Source: Sepioteuthis lessoniana
Lineage: Eukaryota; Mollusca; Cephalopoda; Myopsida; Loliginidae
DNA: 64,000 nucleotides
NCBI GenBank assembly: GCA_963585895.1
Contig: OY757947.1
Coordinates: 39,384,226-39,448,225 of the forward strand
Direction: 5' to 3'
The translations under genes were made by a program, and so were the position numbers. Positions 21,950-32,800 of the stretch are shown here, in pieces (positions within the stretch are counted from its first letter, which is position 1; the number at the start of each line of letters is the position of its first letter). The notes under the pieces were generated by a model, which was given only the letters and a program-made list of their open reading frames with translations, was not told the origin of the DNA and made no database searches.

Positions 21950-22495
21950 TATTAAATGACAAGCCTCTGAAATTAGTAGACCAATTTCTATTCCTTGGTA
22001 GCAGTATCTCGTCTAATGAAAGTAATATTAATATATGCATTGGTAAAGCATAGACTTCTAATTCTTTTCTCTGATAAAATAAAGTTTTCAAGCTATAGCC
22101 ATGTCAGTACTACTGTAGGGTTTCATCACTTGGAATTTAACAAAGCACTTTGAGAAAAAGCTAGATGGGAACTACTGCATGCTGGTTTTGAACTAATTCA
22201 GGAAATGTCACCCTACAAAAATGTAGATGTGTCAGTGCTTACCTCTCATCTTATTAACTATCCAGTTGAGACGAGCAAGACATGTTGAACAAATAGGGAT
22301 GACCTTATAAGCAAGATTCTTTCATGGACTCCAACAGATGGACATACCAGTGTTATTCAATCAGTAAAAAACTTCTGTTCATCGGCTCTGTGTGGACAAT
22401 GGATGCTATCTTGAGGACTTAGCAATTGTGATGGCAAATAGGGATAGCTGGCACAAGAGTCAAGAGGAACTATGATATCAGCATGCCTTGATGAT
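21950..22495 (+). mobile_element. RTE-like LINE 3' region, older copy
   Basis: KLVDQFLFLGSSISSNES-like, then a decayed LLYGF.TWN and KKLDGNYCMLV-like segment, ILSWTPTDGHTS, and LCVDNGCYLEDLAIVMANRD, ending in TTGATGATGATTG. The frame is broken in several places. Confidence 0.7.
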
Positions 22496-22574
22496 GATTG
22501 TAATAATTCGACTGAGTTTTGAAGTAAGTTAAAATTTGAGATTTTCTTATGAAGATTAAATACAACCTTATATA

Positions 22575-23060
22575 TAGATGATACAGTTATATGGAAGTCA
22601 GACCTGACCGATAAAATGAAGCACAGTTTCTTCCAAGCAACGATCGTGTCGATACTGCTATATGGATGCACCACGTGGGCCCTGACTAAATGGATGGAGA
22701 AAAAGCTTGACAGCAAATACACAAGAATGCTGTGAGCAATATTGAACAAGTCCTGGAGACAGCACCCCACAAAGCAGCAGCTATACGGCCACCTACCACT
22801 CATCACAAAAACTATCAAAATTAGATGAACCAGACATGCGGAATACTGCTAGAGAAGTAGGGACGAACTCATAAGTAATGTACTCCTGTGGACCCCTTCA
22901 TATGGCTGAGCAAAGGCTGGTCGTCCAGCTCGAACCTACATACAGCAGCTCTGTGCTGATACAGGATGTAGCCCTGAGGATCTGCTGAAAACAATGGACG
23001 ATAGGGAGGTGTGGCGAGAGAGGGTCAGGAATATCCATGCTGATAGTGCGACATGATGAT
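22575..23060 (+). mobile_element. RTE-like LINE 3' end, younger copy
   Basis: WKSDLTDKMKHSFFQATIVS then ILLYGCTTWALTKWMEKKLD, SKYTRML, AILNKSWRQHPTKQQLYGH, LPLITKTIKI, RDELISNVLLWTPSYG, and QLCADTGCSPEDLLKTMDDR to the end CGACATGATGATAT. Only a few lesions, so it is younger than the copy directly upstream. A TA run follows. Confidence 0.8.
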
Positions 23061-23084
23061 ATATATAGATATATATACACACAA

Positions 23085-23350
23085 CCTCTCCACTAGAGAG
23101 GAGGATGAGACATAAGGTCAGTTTTTAGAGCAAAGTGAAACGGTTTTCTTTCTACGAGACCAGTTGCTATACCAAGGTTAAAGAGCTTAGTCTGCCCTGC
23201 TATTTACTTGTAGCTGAGAGAGAATAGTTGGATTCATGCCTTTCTTAAGGGTATTAGTGCTATGTGACATGCAAACAGTCTTGTCCAGGATTTGAATTTG
23301 TGTCTTTATGTCCATATCTTATAATGACCATTATGTCACTAGCTCCTTGA
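23085..23350 (-). repeat. SINE-B, full length
   Basis: Minus strand: head TAGTGACATAATGGTCATTA, B box region CAAATTCAAATCCTGG, CACTAATACCCTTAAGAAAG, AGCTACAAGTAAATAG, 3' part TTTAACCTTGGTATAGCAAC and TTGACCTTATGTCTCATCC. Confidence 0.7.
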
Positions 23351-23364
23351 TAATAAATGTCAGC

Positions 23365-23790
23365 CCCTTTGGTTGGGTTGGGGCTGTAGAATACACTGAC
23401 TGCATCTCTGCACCCACTCCAAATGAGTGTCCTGGATATGACACAAAATCATCTGATGGTGAGACTTCAGGCCTGGGGATTTGAGGAATGTGAAGTACAC
23501 TTTCAGGTTGTAATAACTATTGGGGTTTGTTCAAATAGAACTGTTTATCCATTTAACTGTGTGGAAACAAATTACTGATGTTAAATTAAGTTATTAGTGT
23601 TAGATAGGAATACTTGAAACCATTTAACTGTGCAAATGAAGAATTAATATCAAATAGAATTATTAATGCTAGCTAGCACTACTTGAAACCATTTAAGTTG
23701 CTTTTTGAAAAATTTTACCCACAAATATATGATTTAGCATTGAATAAACTCTAAGGTTTGATATGCTATAAAACCTAACCAACAATGATA
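23365..23790 (+). repeat. X2 element with A-type tail
   Basis: Head TTGGGGCTGTAGAATACACT, TCCTGGATATGACACAAAAT, CTGATGGTGAGACTTCAG; arms with AGGAATACTTGAAACCATTT (71 bp); tail TTAGCATTGAATAAACTC...AGGTTTGATATGCTATAAAA. The mix of X2 arms with the X1-style tail supports one family. Confidence 0.7.
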
Positions 23791-23869
23791 AATTTCAATG
23801 TGATCTTGAAATATTAAGATTCCCTATTCCTGATTTTAGATTCAGAATCTCCAATCTTCTTAGCCTGAA

Positions 23870-24300
23870 GATCATGAAGCTTAGCTTAGGAGGGTTTGGG
23901 GGCCACGATCTTAAAAGAACTTTAAAAATGGCTAAGTTCAGATAATAATCATAATATATTAATGAGAGATCTGATGTTGATTGCAATCACAAAAAGATAT
24001 ATCAGTTTTAAATGAAAAGATTGATTGGAAGAGCACATTAGACAAGTAGTGATTTGACAGTTGCCAATGCGGCATACTCTCTTGGCATGCTTCATTTTGG
24101 AGAACCACTATTTACAGTAAGGGTAAACATGCTCACTATTCACTGGGTGAGGGTGATATGGTTGAGGAATTGTCCAGATGGAAGCACTTGGCTCTTACAG
24201 AAATCGGAGATGTGGCAAGCAAGAAACTTGGACTTTATATCTTCTGAACACTGAAAATTAATGAGTTTCATCTGCAATTGTCATGGTACTTCTTCCCTGT
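23870..24300 (+). repeat. H repeat, copy 1
   Basis: Matches 44862-45245 over about 400 bp in the same orientation: TTAATGAGAGATCTGATGTT, ATTGCAATCACAAAAAGAT, CTATTCACTGGGTGAGGGTG, GCAAGAAACTTGGACTTTAT. No repeat-class hallmark and no open frame; could be a remnant of a larger element or an old segmental duplication. Confidence 0.6.
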
Positions 24301-24357
24301 CAATATCAAAAAGTAAAGAAAAAGTGATGCTGCTTACAAACAGTTAATTTACAAATC

Positions 24358-24390
<33 letters not shown>

Positions 24391-24700
24391 CTCCCCTACC
24401 CCTGTAGGGTTGAGCTCTCTAGTGAAAGAAGTAAATGTGTTGTCATTAGCGTATATGCAAGGCTCTTCATATGAATCGAGCTCTTGGTAGCCGTTAAGTG
24501 GATATATGTAAACAATAATAATTGTGATTCATAACAGTTTAAATTTACTTCGCTGGTGCTGGCTTCCTCGTGGCTGAGTGGTAGAATCTTGGGTTGGCAT
24601 TTGAGTCAACTGGGTTTTGATCCCAGCTTCGGGAATCTAGCCCATCTAGCCACACTGATGAGTTCTGATAGAACGAAACAGATCTGTCTGTGGATGACAT
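24358..24700 (+). repeat. SINE-E with (TA)n at its left
   Basis: After a TA run (24358-24390), the tRNA-like head is at 24567-24630: GTGGCTGAGTGGTAGAATC and B box GGGTTTTGATCCC. The 3' part GAGTTCTGATAGAACGAAAC, AGATCTGTCTGTGGATGAC ends at about 24700. In other copies the GTGGATGAC end abuts (TA)n, so TA repeats are its natural tail. Confidence 0.65.
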
Positions 24701-24718
24701 TGTCATCCACAGACTCAA

Positions 24719-24847
24719 GGGCACCTCAGGTAGTGTAATGGTTAGCAAACTTAACTAGCAAACCTGAAAGAGTGAGTTCAAGTCTTGTTAAGTGTCCCAT
24801 TCATTCGGCCTTGTGCCACATTTAAGGGGGGGAAGCTTAGTAAATTA
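24719..24847 (+). repeat. SINE-F
   Basis: GTAGTGTAATGGTTAGCAAA, B box GAGTTCAAGTCTT, then GTGTCCCATTCATTCGGCC and AAGCTTAGTAAATTAC. Same length as the 18384-18513 copy. Confidence 0.75.
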
Positions 24848-25290
24848 CCACAGACACTGTTTTATTGTATCACAACTCTTCAGTGTTGCTAGACCCGTGA
24901 GATGCTTCAATTTGGGATCAAAACCCTTCTGACTTTATTTTAGTCAGATATCTTCCCCCCGTGTTGTCATCAATCTCAGCGCAAGTGAAGGAATTTTTTA
25001 GATATATATTCACATATACGCTATCACTTACCGGAGTGTTCAATTCATGAGAAGAGCTTTGCATTTACACATATGTGGCAGCTGGCAATCCCTCACTAGA
25101 GTGCTCAACCCACTGGAGGGAGTTTATATATTGTCATCCACAGACTGTTTTGTTATATCACAACTCTTCAGAGTGGCTAGACATTCAAGGTGCTTCCAGT
25201 TGGGATTGAAACCCGACTGTCTTTACATTAGTCGGATATCTTACCCCTGAGCTATTGTCAATATCAGCGTATATATATGGGATTTGGAAT
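24848..25290 (-). repeat. SINE-E, two minus-strand copies
   Basis: Each starts on the + strand with CCACAGAC, then TTGT/TTAT-ATCACAACTCTTCAG, GGCTAGAC-like and a B box seen as GGATTGAAACCC (25202) or GGGATCAAAACCC (24914). Between them, 25020-25120 carries the extended SINE-E part (GAAGAGCTTTGCATTTACA, GCTGGCAATCCCTCACTAG). Confidence 0.65.
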
Positions 25291-25429
25291 TAACCTACAA
25301 GAATTGACATATCATAAAAATTAACCAACCAATCAACATGAATGGTTAGTGTAAGACAGCTTTAGGAATTATGTGTTATTATTATAATATATTCAGTTAT
25401 GGTTTTATATTTGATTTAAACTACAAGGG

Positions 25430-25556
25430 TCACTGGAAAAGTTCTAAGCCTCATCTAGATTTTAGGATTGTTTGAAATAGAACTGTTCATTTGTATGAAA
25501 ATGGATTTGGCATTAAATAACTTACAAAAGTTTGATATGCCATAAAACCCAAACAT
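25430..25556 (+). repeat. X1 tail (arm remnant plus hairpin tail)
   Basis: TTGTTTGAAATAGAACTGTT, GTATGAAAATGGATTTGGCA, TTAAATAACTTACAAAAG, TTTGATATGCCATAAAACCC. It ends 96 bp before EZH2 exon A. A more decayed tail lies at 25270-25325. Confidence 0.6.
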
Positions 25557-25652
25557 CTCTCTTGCTGTTTAATATATGAAACCATCCAACAATTTTAAGT
25601 CAAGTGGTACTGATTTGAATACTGTTTCTTTCTTTTTCTTTTAACTGTACAG

Positions 25653-25789
25653 CCAATGCAAGTGGAGCTGATGGGAAGCAGGATGGTGCAGCCACAAAGC
25701 CTACAGGTACAGACTGGCGCAAACGTGTTCGGGGAGAATACATGCGACTATGCCAGCTCAAACGATTCAAAAGGAATGATGAAATCAGG
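25653..25789 (+). CDS. EZH2: EZH2 / Enhancer of zeste, coding exon A (N-terminal)
   Basis: Histone H3 lysine-27 methyltransferase subunit of nuclear PRC2. This 137-bp exon follows TTTTAACTGTACAG and ends before GTGAGC. Two bases complete a split codon, then 45 codons are read. Residues 21 onward, WRKRVRGEYMRLCQLKRF then KRNDEIR, match the human [25 protein letters not shown] segment: the SANT1-binding helix and start of the EED-binding helix. The first 20 residues (NASGADGKQDGAATKPTGTD) are low-complexity and not conserved with what I recall of vertebrate EZH2. There is no in-frame start, so an upstream exon must supply it. The ATG at 25656 is out of frame. The right border is at the same residue and phase (0) as in human EZH2, as I recall it. 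EZH1 versus EZH2 cannot be told apart in an invertebrate, which usually has one gene. Confidence 0.93.
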
Positions 25790-26014
25790 GTGAGCTTTAT
25801 TTATATCAATTTCTTTTTATCAACACAGCCGTGTTCCATGAAGTATTTTGACAGTCTCTTTATTTTAGTTGTTTAGATTCCAATGTTCTTGAGAGTATTC
25901 TCTCCATCTTCCTAGTTTTTTGTTTTAACAGCTTTTCATTTTACAGAAGCTTGGAATATAATGTTTTTGGTCCTCCTAAAAAAAACTGTTAAAAACAATT
26001 TCCTATCATATATG

Positions 26015-26263
26015 TATTTACCAACCCCTCCCCAAGAGTTGGATGCAACACATGGTGAATTTTTTAGAGTTTAACAGGTTTAAATCCATAATTTTCTGTC
26101 TAGACCAGAAGCCATGTTATGGTTAAAGAGCCCAGTCTACCTTACTATGTATCCATCAATGGCGGGAGAATAGTTGCATGCATTCCTTTCCCAAGTGTAT
26201 TTGTGTCATGTGAAATGTAATCAGCCTTCTCCTGGGATAACTATTACACAATGAGCACTTAAG

Positions 26264-26265
<2 letters not shown>
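26015..26265 (-). repeat. SINE-B
   Basis: Minus strand: CACATGACACAAATACACTT, AGCCATTGATGGATACATAG, CTTTAACCATAACATGGCTT, then TTCACCATGTGTTGCATCC and TGGGGAGGGGTTGGTAAAT. Head partly decayed. Lies 0.2 kb inside the first long intron. Confidence 0.65.
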
Positions 26266-26269
<4 letters not shown>

Positions 26270-26313
<44 letters not shown>

Positions 26314-26361
26314 TTCTGAAGGTTATTAATATGGAAAGAATTCTTAGGGCATTTAACAACT

Positions 26362-26412
<51 letters not shown>

Positions 26413-26458
26413 CTGAGAGTTATTAACATTGTAAGAATTCTTTGGACATTTTAATAAC

Positions 26459-26508
<50 letters not shown>

Positions 26509-26520
26509 AATCACAAACTG
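26270..26520. repeat. Compound (TA)n/(TG)n microsatellite with a tandem ~100-bp unit
   Basis: TA tracts at about 26268-26306, 26367-26408 and 26483-26508, with (TG) at 26461-26482. Between them the same 55-bp block occurs twice (26308-26365, 26408-26460): AATTTCTGA, GTTATTAA, AGAATTCTT, TTTAACAACTG. Confidence 0.8.
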
Positions 26521-26732
26521 CACACTAGGAATAAAGATTAACGTCCAATGTAATCTCTGCTCTTAATTAATCTGGCATATATATAATTTTCTTAATACCC
26601 TGCTTGGTAGCGCCAGGAGTGGCAGTACCGCCTTGAGCTACCAAAACTGTGTCATCACCCCTGGTTGGTGGCTGATGAGGACATGGTATCACACGTACTT
26701 TCACACATATGATGAAATATATATATATATAT

Positions 26733-26967
26733 AAGCATGTTTGATTAAATGATAAGGACACATTTTGTCTATATAATTTTAAGATCCTTTCAAGTTTCCT
26801 GATAAGAGCATTGGTTTCAGATTGGAATTGGATGAATTTACCAAAATTGTCCCAAGCACTTTAAGTAAAATTTGGTAAATTCATCCACCAATTTCAGCTT
26901 GAAAACTTGAAAGGATCTTAAAATTATATAGAAAAAATGTGTCTTTATTATTCAATCAAACATGCTT
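26733..26967. repeat. 235-bp imperfect inverted repeat
   Basis: Left arm from AAGCATGTTTGATTAAATGA and right arm ending in TTCAATCAAACATGCTT pair over about 100 bp each, including ATAATTTTAAGATCC and its complement. The arms resemble the end of the I repeat (52850-52940: TTAATTAAATATG, GAAAGG). TA tracts lie to the left, and (CA)n(TA)n(GA)n to the right. Confidence 0.8.
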
Positions 26968-26988
26968 AAATGAAAGACTGCTGCCTAA

Positions 26989-27107
<119 letters not shown>

Positions 27108-27364
27108 CACTCGCACAGAATGATGAAAAATAGAAATGTTCACAACCTTATGGGAGCACTTTTTATATAATTTCAAACAGTCCCCATATGTTCACCATAC
27201 CTGCAAACACATTTTTGGAATTTCCCAAAAGAGTTTTTTTTTTTTTAAAAATGTCTATTTCTATGTGAGTATCTTTATTAGAAAAGCAGAACTGATTCCT
27301 GAGACCAACTGGCAAAGATTCATAAAATGTTAACAGGAATGGTGAGCAGGTGAAATCTTTTTTT

Positions 27365-27963
27365 TAAAAATATCATAAGGCATTTAGCATTAAATAACCC
27401 ACGAAGGTTGATATGCCACTAAACAATTTAAAAAAAAAAACAATAACCAAACCAAAGTCCAGGTTGGTATTGAGTGGTTGTTGTCAAGAAGTTTTGCAAA
27501 CATTTTATCAACAAAACATTTTTAAGTGTAATTTTTGTTAGATTATTTTCTGGGTATATGTCACAAACACACTATATAAAAGAAAAAAATTTAAAAAATT
27601 ACTGATATTTATTTGTAATAATATTTATTTCAGCAAACCTCCATTTTATAAAATGTTAGATCTGCATCTTCAGACAAAGAAAAAATGAGAAATTTGAAAA
27701 ACCCACAAAATTCAGGTCACCCTATCTCTCTTACCAAATTTCTTTTGCTTTCTTTAAATTTTTTTTTTTTGATAAGTAAAGATCAGACCATTTGTTTTTC
27801 CTGTCTGGTTGACAAATGACATTCAATTCCTGTATCAAGATGGATCAATTTTTTTACTTCTCTTTTCTTTCCACTTATTTTTTTATGTGATGGTAAACAA
27901 ACTTTTAAACCCGAATGAATAAAGGAATTGATTTAGGGAGAGAAAATTATCAACTATAAACAA
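27365..27963 (+). other. SINE-A-type hairpin tail, then no recognised feature
   Basis: 27365-27425 is TTAGCATTAAATAACCCACG...AAGGTTGATATGCCACTAAAC, an orphan tail. From 27426 to 27963 I see only AT-rich intron with homopolymer runs. Confidence 0.45.
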
Positions 27964-27967
27964 CTTA

Positions 27968-28533
27968 TGTAATATAATAGCCGAGGGATTTCGGTTCATG
28001 CCTTTGGGTTTAGTTAGGCTGAGAACCTTTCGGCTCAGCTCATGGGTTAGTTAGGTGCAAACATTGATGCAGGTGTTAATGCGGGTGCGCGCGGACGGAC
28101 GAAGGTGTCACTCAGAGATGTCACAATAGTCCGAGACGAAACGGGTGATGGAGTGCGAGTGACGTCATGCACCGGAAGCGCGCAGAGGTTTGTGGAGAAT
28201 TGAAAGAAAGTTAGAAGAGTTGAAAACTAGACGCCGAACGAGGAGGTTTGACTTTTGGGGCTCGCTGAGGCGAGACGAATTTGCGCGTCGTGGGTGCCGC
28301 ACGAGATAGGGGCTAAATGAATAAGACGGCATAGTGAGATTGTGTCTCTCCTCCTTACGTCGAAACCTTTAACTCAAAGTTAATAAAAAGGTTTCGTACC
28401 TGAACAAGAAGTCATGTGTTTTCGAATTTCAAGATTCCTATATTCTATGCAGTATATGTTATGTATATATGTTACCAACATTCAATGTCCATTTCACTAT
28501 TTTGCACATGGCGTTAATTGTGGCTATGTAACA
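27968..28533 (+). mobile_element. Solo LTR, family 3, copy 1 (566 bp)
   Basis: Starts TGTAATATAATAGCCG, ends GGCTATGTAACA, and is flanked by CTTA on both sides (27964-27967, 28534-28537). It is richer in G+C and CpG than its surroundings. A probable polyadenylation signal (AATAAAAAGG near 28381) puts it in + orientation. It aligns with 36058-36610 through CATTGA, GCAGGTGTT, GTGACGTCATGC, TTGTGTCTCTC and TTTCGTACCTGAAC. No internal region: a fossil left by LTR-LTR recombination. Family (Ty3-like or other) cannot be told from an LTR. Confidence 0.85.
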
Positions 28534-28824
28534 CTTACATGGGAATTAATAACCTTAACAAAAATAAAATTATATTATAAAATATTATATTGTATATTAA
28601 TACTATTTTCTCAAAATAACAAGAAAATCGTCATTTTAATCCTATTCAATATAATTGATTGCATTTAAAGTAAGATACTTGAAACTATATAACTGTGTAA
28701 ATTAATGATTATTATTAAAAAGAAATATTTACTTTAAGCCATATAATTATCAGTATTTGACAGGAATACTTGAAATCTTACAACTGTGTGCAAATTATTT
28801 GTATAAGATAGGAATACTTGATAT

Positions 28825-29665
28825 TGTTGTATAGCCACATAATACATGTATGCATGCGGAATTATAACAACACAATAAAGACGAGCAACACAGTTCTTTA
28901 GAAAAATATACCTCACTTTATTTGAAAGGGTGGTGTGTGAGAGGGAGTTGGAGACCAAACAGAACTGCAACATATTGACCCCCACTCCTATGGCCATATA
29001 TTTGTCGCTGCCTCCCACCAGACACGACTTGACACAAGGTCAAAAGCCCGAAGGCCAATTAAAGTGGGGATGAAGGGGAGGGGAAGGTCGGGAACGAGCC
29101 GAGACTCGAACCCTGCTTGTCTGTGCTGCTCATCGGCTCACTTAGTGCAATGTGAGCCTGATGAGGCAAGCAGTTTCACGAACCCAAATGTGGGTCCGGG
29201 CACGTATGCCAGTTAACGGCTTAAACTAGACGCTTGGTCTAGTGCCGTACAAAGGGGACAAAAGTGCAGCTCGCCCACCCGAAGGTTGCCCAGCCGAAGC
29301 TGGGGGCCTATTCGGCCCCGAGTCTGCTCTTGGTTTCGAGCACCCATCCGGCACGAATGCCAGACGGCCCAGCTAAAAAGTTCCCGTTCTCCTGTGCTGC
29401 TCAACCAGGGGCCTGGGGGCCCAGCCTCTCTGGGTGCTGGTTTTCTCTACCGCATCTTATCTCCAACTGATTGAACTTCCTGCACACTAAGTTATATAAT
29501 AGTTCAATGCCCACCTTCTTCTTGTGGGCGTCACAAATCGCACTCATTCAACCCGTCCACGGTCAGGGTTATATTTTGATATTCCTCGACCGGATGCACC
29601 TGTTATTTACACAGGTGCATTTCCTATTTTGACAGTCCGGCCAGGTCGGAGGTCAATATACAACA
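28825..29665 (-). mobile_element. Solo LTR, family 1, copy 1, containing element D
   Basis: TGTTGTATAGCC at the left and CAATATACAACA at the right, with ATAT on both sides (28821-28824, 29666-29669). Without the nested D insert it is about 460 bp, close to the copy at 59747-60190. AAATAAAGTG on the minus strand (about 28915) is a plausible polyadenylation signal, so it lies on the minus strand. No internal region; fossil. Confidence 0.85.
28999..29380 (-). mobile_element. Element D, copy 2, inside an LTR
   Basis: Aligns with 4098-4487 from TTTGTCGCTGCCTCCCAC through GGTCGGGAACGAGCCGAGAC, GTCTAGTGC and GGCACGAATGCCAGACGGCC. On the minus strand it keeps GGGTTCGAGTCTCGG, an intact polymerase III B box. 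The other two family-1 LTRs lack this segment, which defines it as an insertion. I do not see a clear target duplication. Confidence 0.8.
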
Positions 29666-29800
29666 ATATGTATATGTGTCCAAAATCCTCTTAAAAACAA
29701 CTACACAAAAAAATGTAAATATAAAATGAATGCAATTCTTAACCTAGGCTAGAAATAACCCTAGATGTGGTGACATGCCATGAAAATCAATGAATCTAAA

Positions 29801-30299
29801 TTTAAAAAAAATTAGGTGTGCTGTTTTGGATATTTCATTGCACATTGGTTCACCGTTCTTCTGTTATCAGCTCATCTGAAACGTATGGTTGCCCCTATCA
29901 AAGCTTTCACCACTAGATAAATCACGTGTAAGTAATCTAACTGTTCACATTTTTAACAGTTGGGCCCTCGTACATCATCTGTTAAGGAATCTTTTAAAAA
30001 AATTGCCTAAAATCAAGTCTATAAAAATGGAAAAAAAAAAAAAAATAATGATAATATATTCCAGTGTGTTTTCTTTCTATGATGTTTTTCTGGTTATGAA
30101 ACTCAAGAATTAAAAACAAAAATAAAAAAAATAAAAAACTGGTATCAAGAATGAATAAATATACAAGTATTTTCGAAGACTTTTTTTTTTCAGTCTGGTT
30201 AACCAATGATATCAGAGTGTGTGTGGAGATAATTGCTATGACTGCTTGCCTGTCTCAAGATAGACTGTTTACAGATTTTTTAAAAAAAAAGTTTTCTTT
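29801..30299. other. No recognised feature (about 0.5 kb)
   Basis: AT-rich intron with A runs near 30030 and T runs near 30181 and 30281. Confidence 0.4.
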
Positions 30300-31631
30300 C
30301 TCAATCTATTTTTTCTCTCTTTTACTAGAATTTTTTGATTGTTTTCTTTTTCTCTTAGTCTTTTCCCCTTTATTTTTTTTTTTACTCTCTCTCTCTGTGT
30401 CTTTCTACTTTTCTTTCTCTTTTTCTCATGTTTTACTTTCTCTCTTTATTCCTCTCTCTTTCTACCTTTCTCTTTTTTCTCTCATTCTTTACTCTCTCTC
30501 TCTTTCTTATCCTTTTCTCTCTCTACCTTTTTCACTCTTTCTCTTTACTTTCTATCTTTTTCTATTTCTCTCCCTTTATTCTTTACCCTCTCTTTTTTCT
30601 CTCATTCTTTTCTCTTTCTCTCTTTTTTCTCTCATTCTTTTCTCTTTCTCTCTTTTTTCTCTCATTCTTTTCTCTTTCTCTCTTTTTTCTCTCATTCTTT
30701 TCTCTTTCTCTCTTTTTTTCTCTCATTCTTTTCTCTTTCTCTCTTTTTTCTCTCATTCTTTTCTCTTTCTCTCTTTTTTCTCTCATTCTTTTCTCTTTCT
30801 CTCTTTTTTCTCTCATTCTTTTCTCTTTCTCTCTTTTTTCTCTCATTCTTTACTCTCTCTTTTTTCTCTCATTCTTTACTCTCTCTTTTTTCTCTCATTC
30901 TTTACTCTCTTTTTTCTCTCATTCTTTACTCTTTCTTTTTTCTCTCATTCTTTACTCTCTCTTTCCTTTCATTCTTTACTCTCTCTCTCTCATTTTTTCT
31001 CTCATTCTTTACTCTCTCTCTCTTTTTTCTCTCATTCTTTACTCTCTCTCTTTTTTCTCTCATTCTTTACTCTCTCTCTTTTCTCTCATTCTTTACTCTC
31101 TCTCTTTTCTCTCATTCTTTACTCTCTCTCTCTCTCTTTTCTCTCATTCTTTACTCTCTCTCTCTTTTCTCTCATTCTTTACTCTCTCTCTCTTTTCTCT
31201 CATTCTTTACTCTCTCTCTCTTTTCTCTCATTCTTTACTCTCTCTCTCTTTTCTCTCATTCTTTACTCTCTCTCTCTTTTCTCTCATTCTTTACTCTCTC
31301 TCTCTCTCTTTTCTCTCATTCTTTACTCTCTCTCTCTCTCTCTTTTCTCTCATTCTTTGCTCTCTCTCTCTCCTCTCATTCTTTGCTCTCTCTCTCTCTC
31401 TCTCCTCTCATTCTTTGCTCTCTCTCTCTCTCTTCTCTCATTCTTTGCTCTCTCTCTCTTCTCTCATTCTTTGCTCTCTCTCTCTCTCTCTTCTCTCATT
31501 CTTTGCTCTCTCTCTCTCTCTTCTCTCATTCTTTGCTCTCTCTCTCTCTTCTCTCATTCTTTGCTCTCTCTCTCTCTCTTCTCTCATTCTTTGCTCTCTC
31601 TCTCTCTCTCTCTCTCTTCTCTCATTCTTTG

Positions 31632-31662
<31 letters not shown>

Positions 31663-32010
31663 CTTTTATTCTTTACTCTTTTATTTTGTTCTCTCTTTTT
31701 ATCTTTTTCACTCTTTCTATTTACTTTCTGCCTTTATTCTTCTCTCTCTCTCTATCATTCTTTACACACTCTGTCTTTTTCTCTCATTTTACTTTTTTCA
31801 CTCTCTATCATTCTTAACTCTCTCTTTACCTTTTTCTCTAATTCTTACTCTCTCTCATTCTTTATTTTTTTCTCTCATTCTTTACTTTTTCTCTCTACCT
31901 TTTTCACTCTCTTTATCTTTTTTTTCTCAGTCTCTTTCTCTCTCTCTTTCTCTCTCTCTCCTAACTTTCTTAACACTTTGTCGATTAGGAACTTGTCAAT
32001 ATTATATAAA
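30300..32010 (+). repeat. 1.7-kb CT tract built on a CTCTCATTCTTT unit, with a conserved flank
   Basis: Almost pure pyrimidine on the + strand. Unit TTTTCTCTCATTCTTTACTC varies from about 22 to 35 bp as CT dinucleotides expand, with three zones: ...TTTTCTCTTTCTC (30590-30840), ...TTTACTCTCTC (30840-31340) and ...TTTGCTCTCTC (31340-31650). All three + frames are open for up to 623 codons only because a CT strand makes no stops; not coding. The right edge TTAGGAACTTGTCAATATT is shared, inverted, with 34230-34260. Confidence 0.93.
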
Positions 32011-32249
32011 ATGCATATATGAAAAGTAAATTCTTTAAATTTCCATTTATAAACCTGACCCCCCCCCCCTTAAAAAAAAAAAGAAGAAAAAAGACGCATA
32101 AAAATCACCTATTTATTTTCAACTCAGAATCATATTTATTTTTTCTTCCTGTATTCCCATCGATGCATTTAAGTATCAAATTGAATTGTTTAAAAATCAA
32201 AAGTTAAAATGCAAAAGTGAATTTTCTTTAGGTCTACATCATGTCACTT

Positions 32250-32282
<33 letters not shown>

Positions 32283-32339
32283 CAACTGAAGTCAGTCAAA
32301 TGAATTAGGCTACCTAGTTATATAGAGTTCAAAAAACAA
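32011..32339. other. Intron with homopolymer runs
   Basis: C run at 32059-32069 followed by A run, and a T run of about 32 at 32251-32282. Nothing else seen. Confidence 0.5.
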
Positions 32340-32800
32340 CCTTCACAATCATTTTAAACGGCTTAACACATTTTGCTGGGTTATAACATCAATGTTTCAA
32401 GAGCCAATGTATTAATAAGTTTCACAATCATTTTAAACAGCTAAATGCTTCAAAAGTAAATTGGCTGACCATAGTCAAGGGTGACCCGAAGGCTCACCTT
32501 TCAATAACTACTACACCGAGGTGTAGAGGAAGGCGCTACTCCTTTTTCTAGATTGCTCCACTTACCCTTGATCCATACCTTATAATGCTGAGTGTTAAGC
32601 AAGGGGGCATCAAGTACCATTTTTTGAGTCTTTGGTATAACTTGACCTGGGATTGAGCCCTGGTCTCCTGGACCACTGGCAGACACCAATATATTAAGTT
32701 TACTATCATTTTAAACAGGTTAGCACTTCATACTTAGTTGCAATAACAATGTTTTAAGAGCCAATGTCTAAATAAAGTTCACGATCATTTAAACAGGCAA
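32340..32800. repeat. ~79-bp tandem repeat, four units, split by SINE-C
   Basis: TTCACAATCATTTTAAACGG (32343), TTCACAATCATTTTAAACAG (32422), ACTATCATTTTAAACAGG (32702) and TCACGATCATTTAAACAGG (32779), each followed by a GTTT-AAGAGCCAATGT block. Confidence 0.75.
32465..32695 (-). repeat. SINE-C
   Basis: Minus strand: AGACCAGGGCTCAATCCCAG as B-box region, AAACTTGATGCC-like and ACTCAGCATTATAAGGTATG, end CACCCTTGACTATGGTCAGC. It interrupts the 79-bp tandem repeat. Confidence 0.7.

Larger units (their letters stand above)
28675..29800 (+). repeat. X2 arms and tail B, split by a solo LTR
   Basis: Arms 28675-28824 (AAGATACTTGAAACTATATA, TGTGCAAATTATTTGTATAA), then the LTR at 28825-29665. After it come ACAAAAAAATGTAAATATAA, AATGAATGCAATTCTTAACC and the tail CTAGATGTGGTGACATGCCA at 29700-29800. 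Confidence 0.75.

Noticed and set aside
25656-25789. EZH2 start codon at the ATG in exon A
   Set aside because: That ATG is in another frame. The conserved frame runs through the acceptor without a start until an internal Met of the conserved EYMRL segment.
30151-32029. Three overlapping long open frames (492 to 623 codons) rich in Ser, Leu, Phe
   Set aside because: A CT-only strand cannot form TAA, TAG or TGA, so all three frames stay open. The product is pure low complexity and changes with repeat length.
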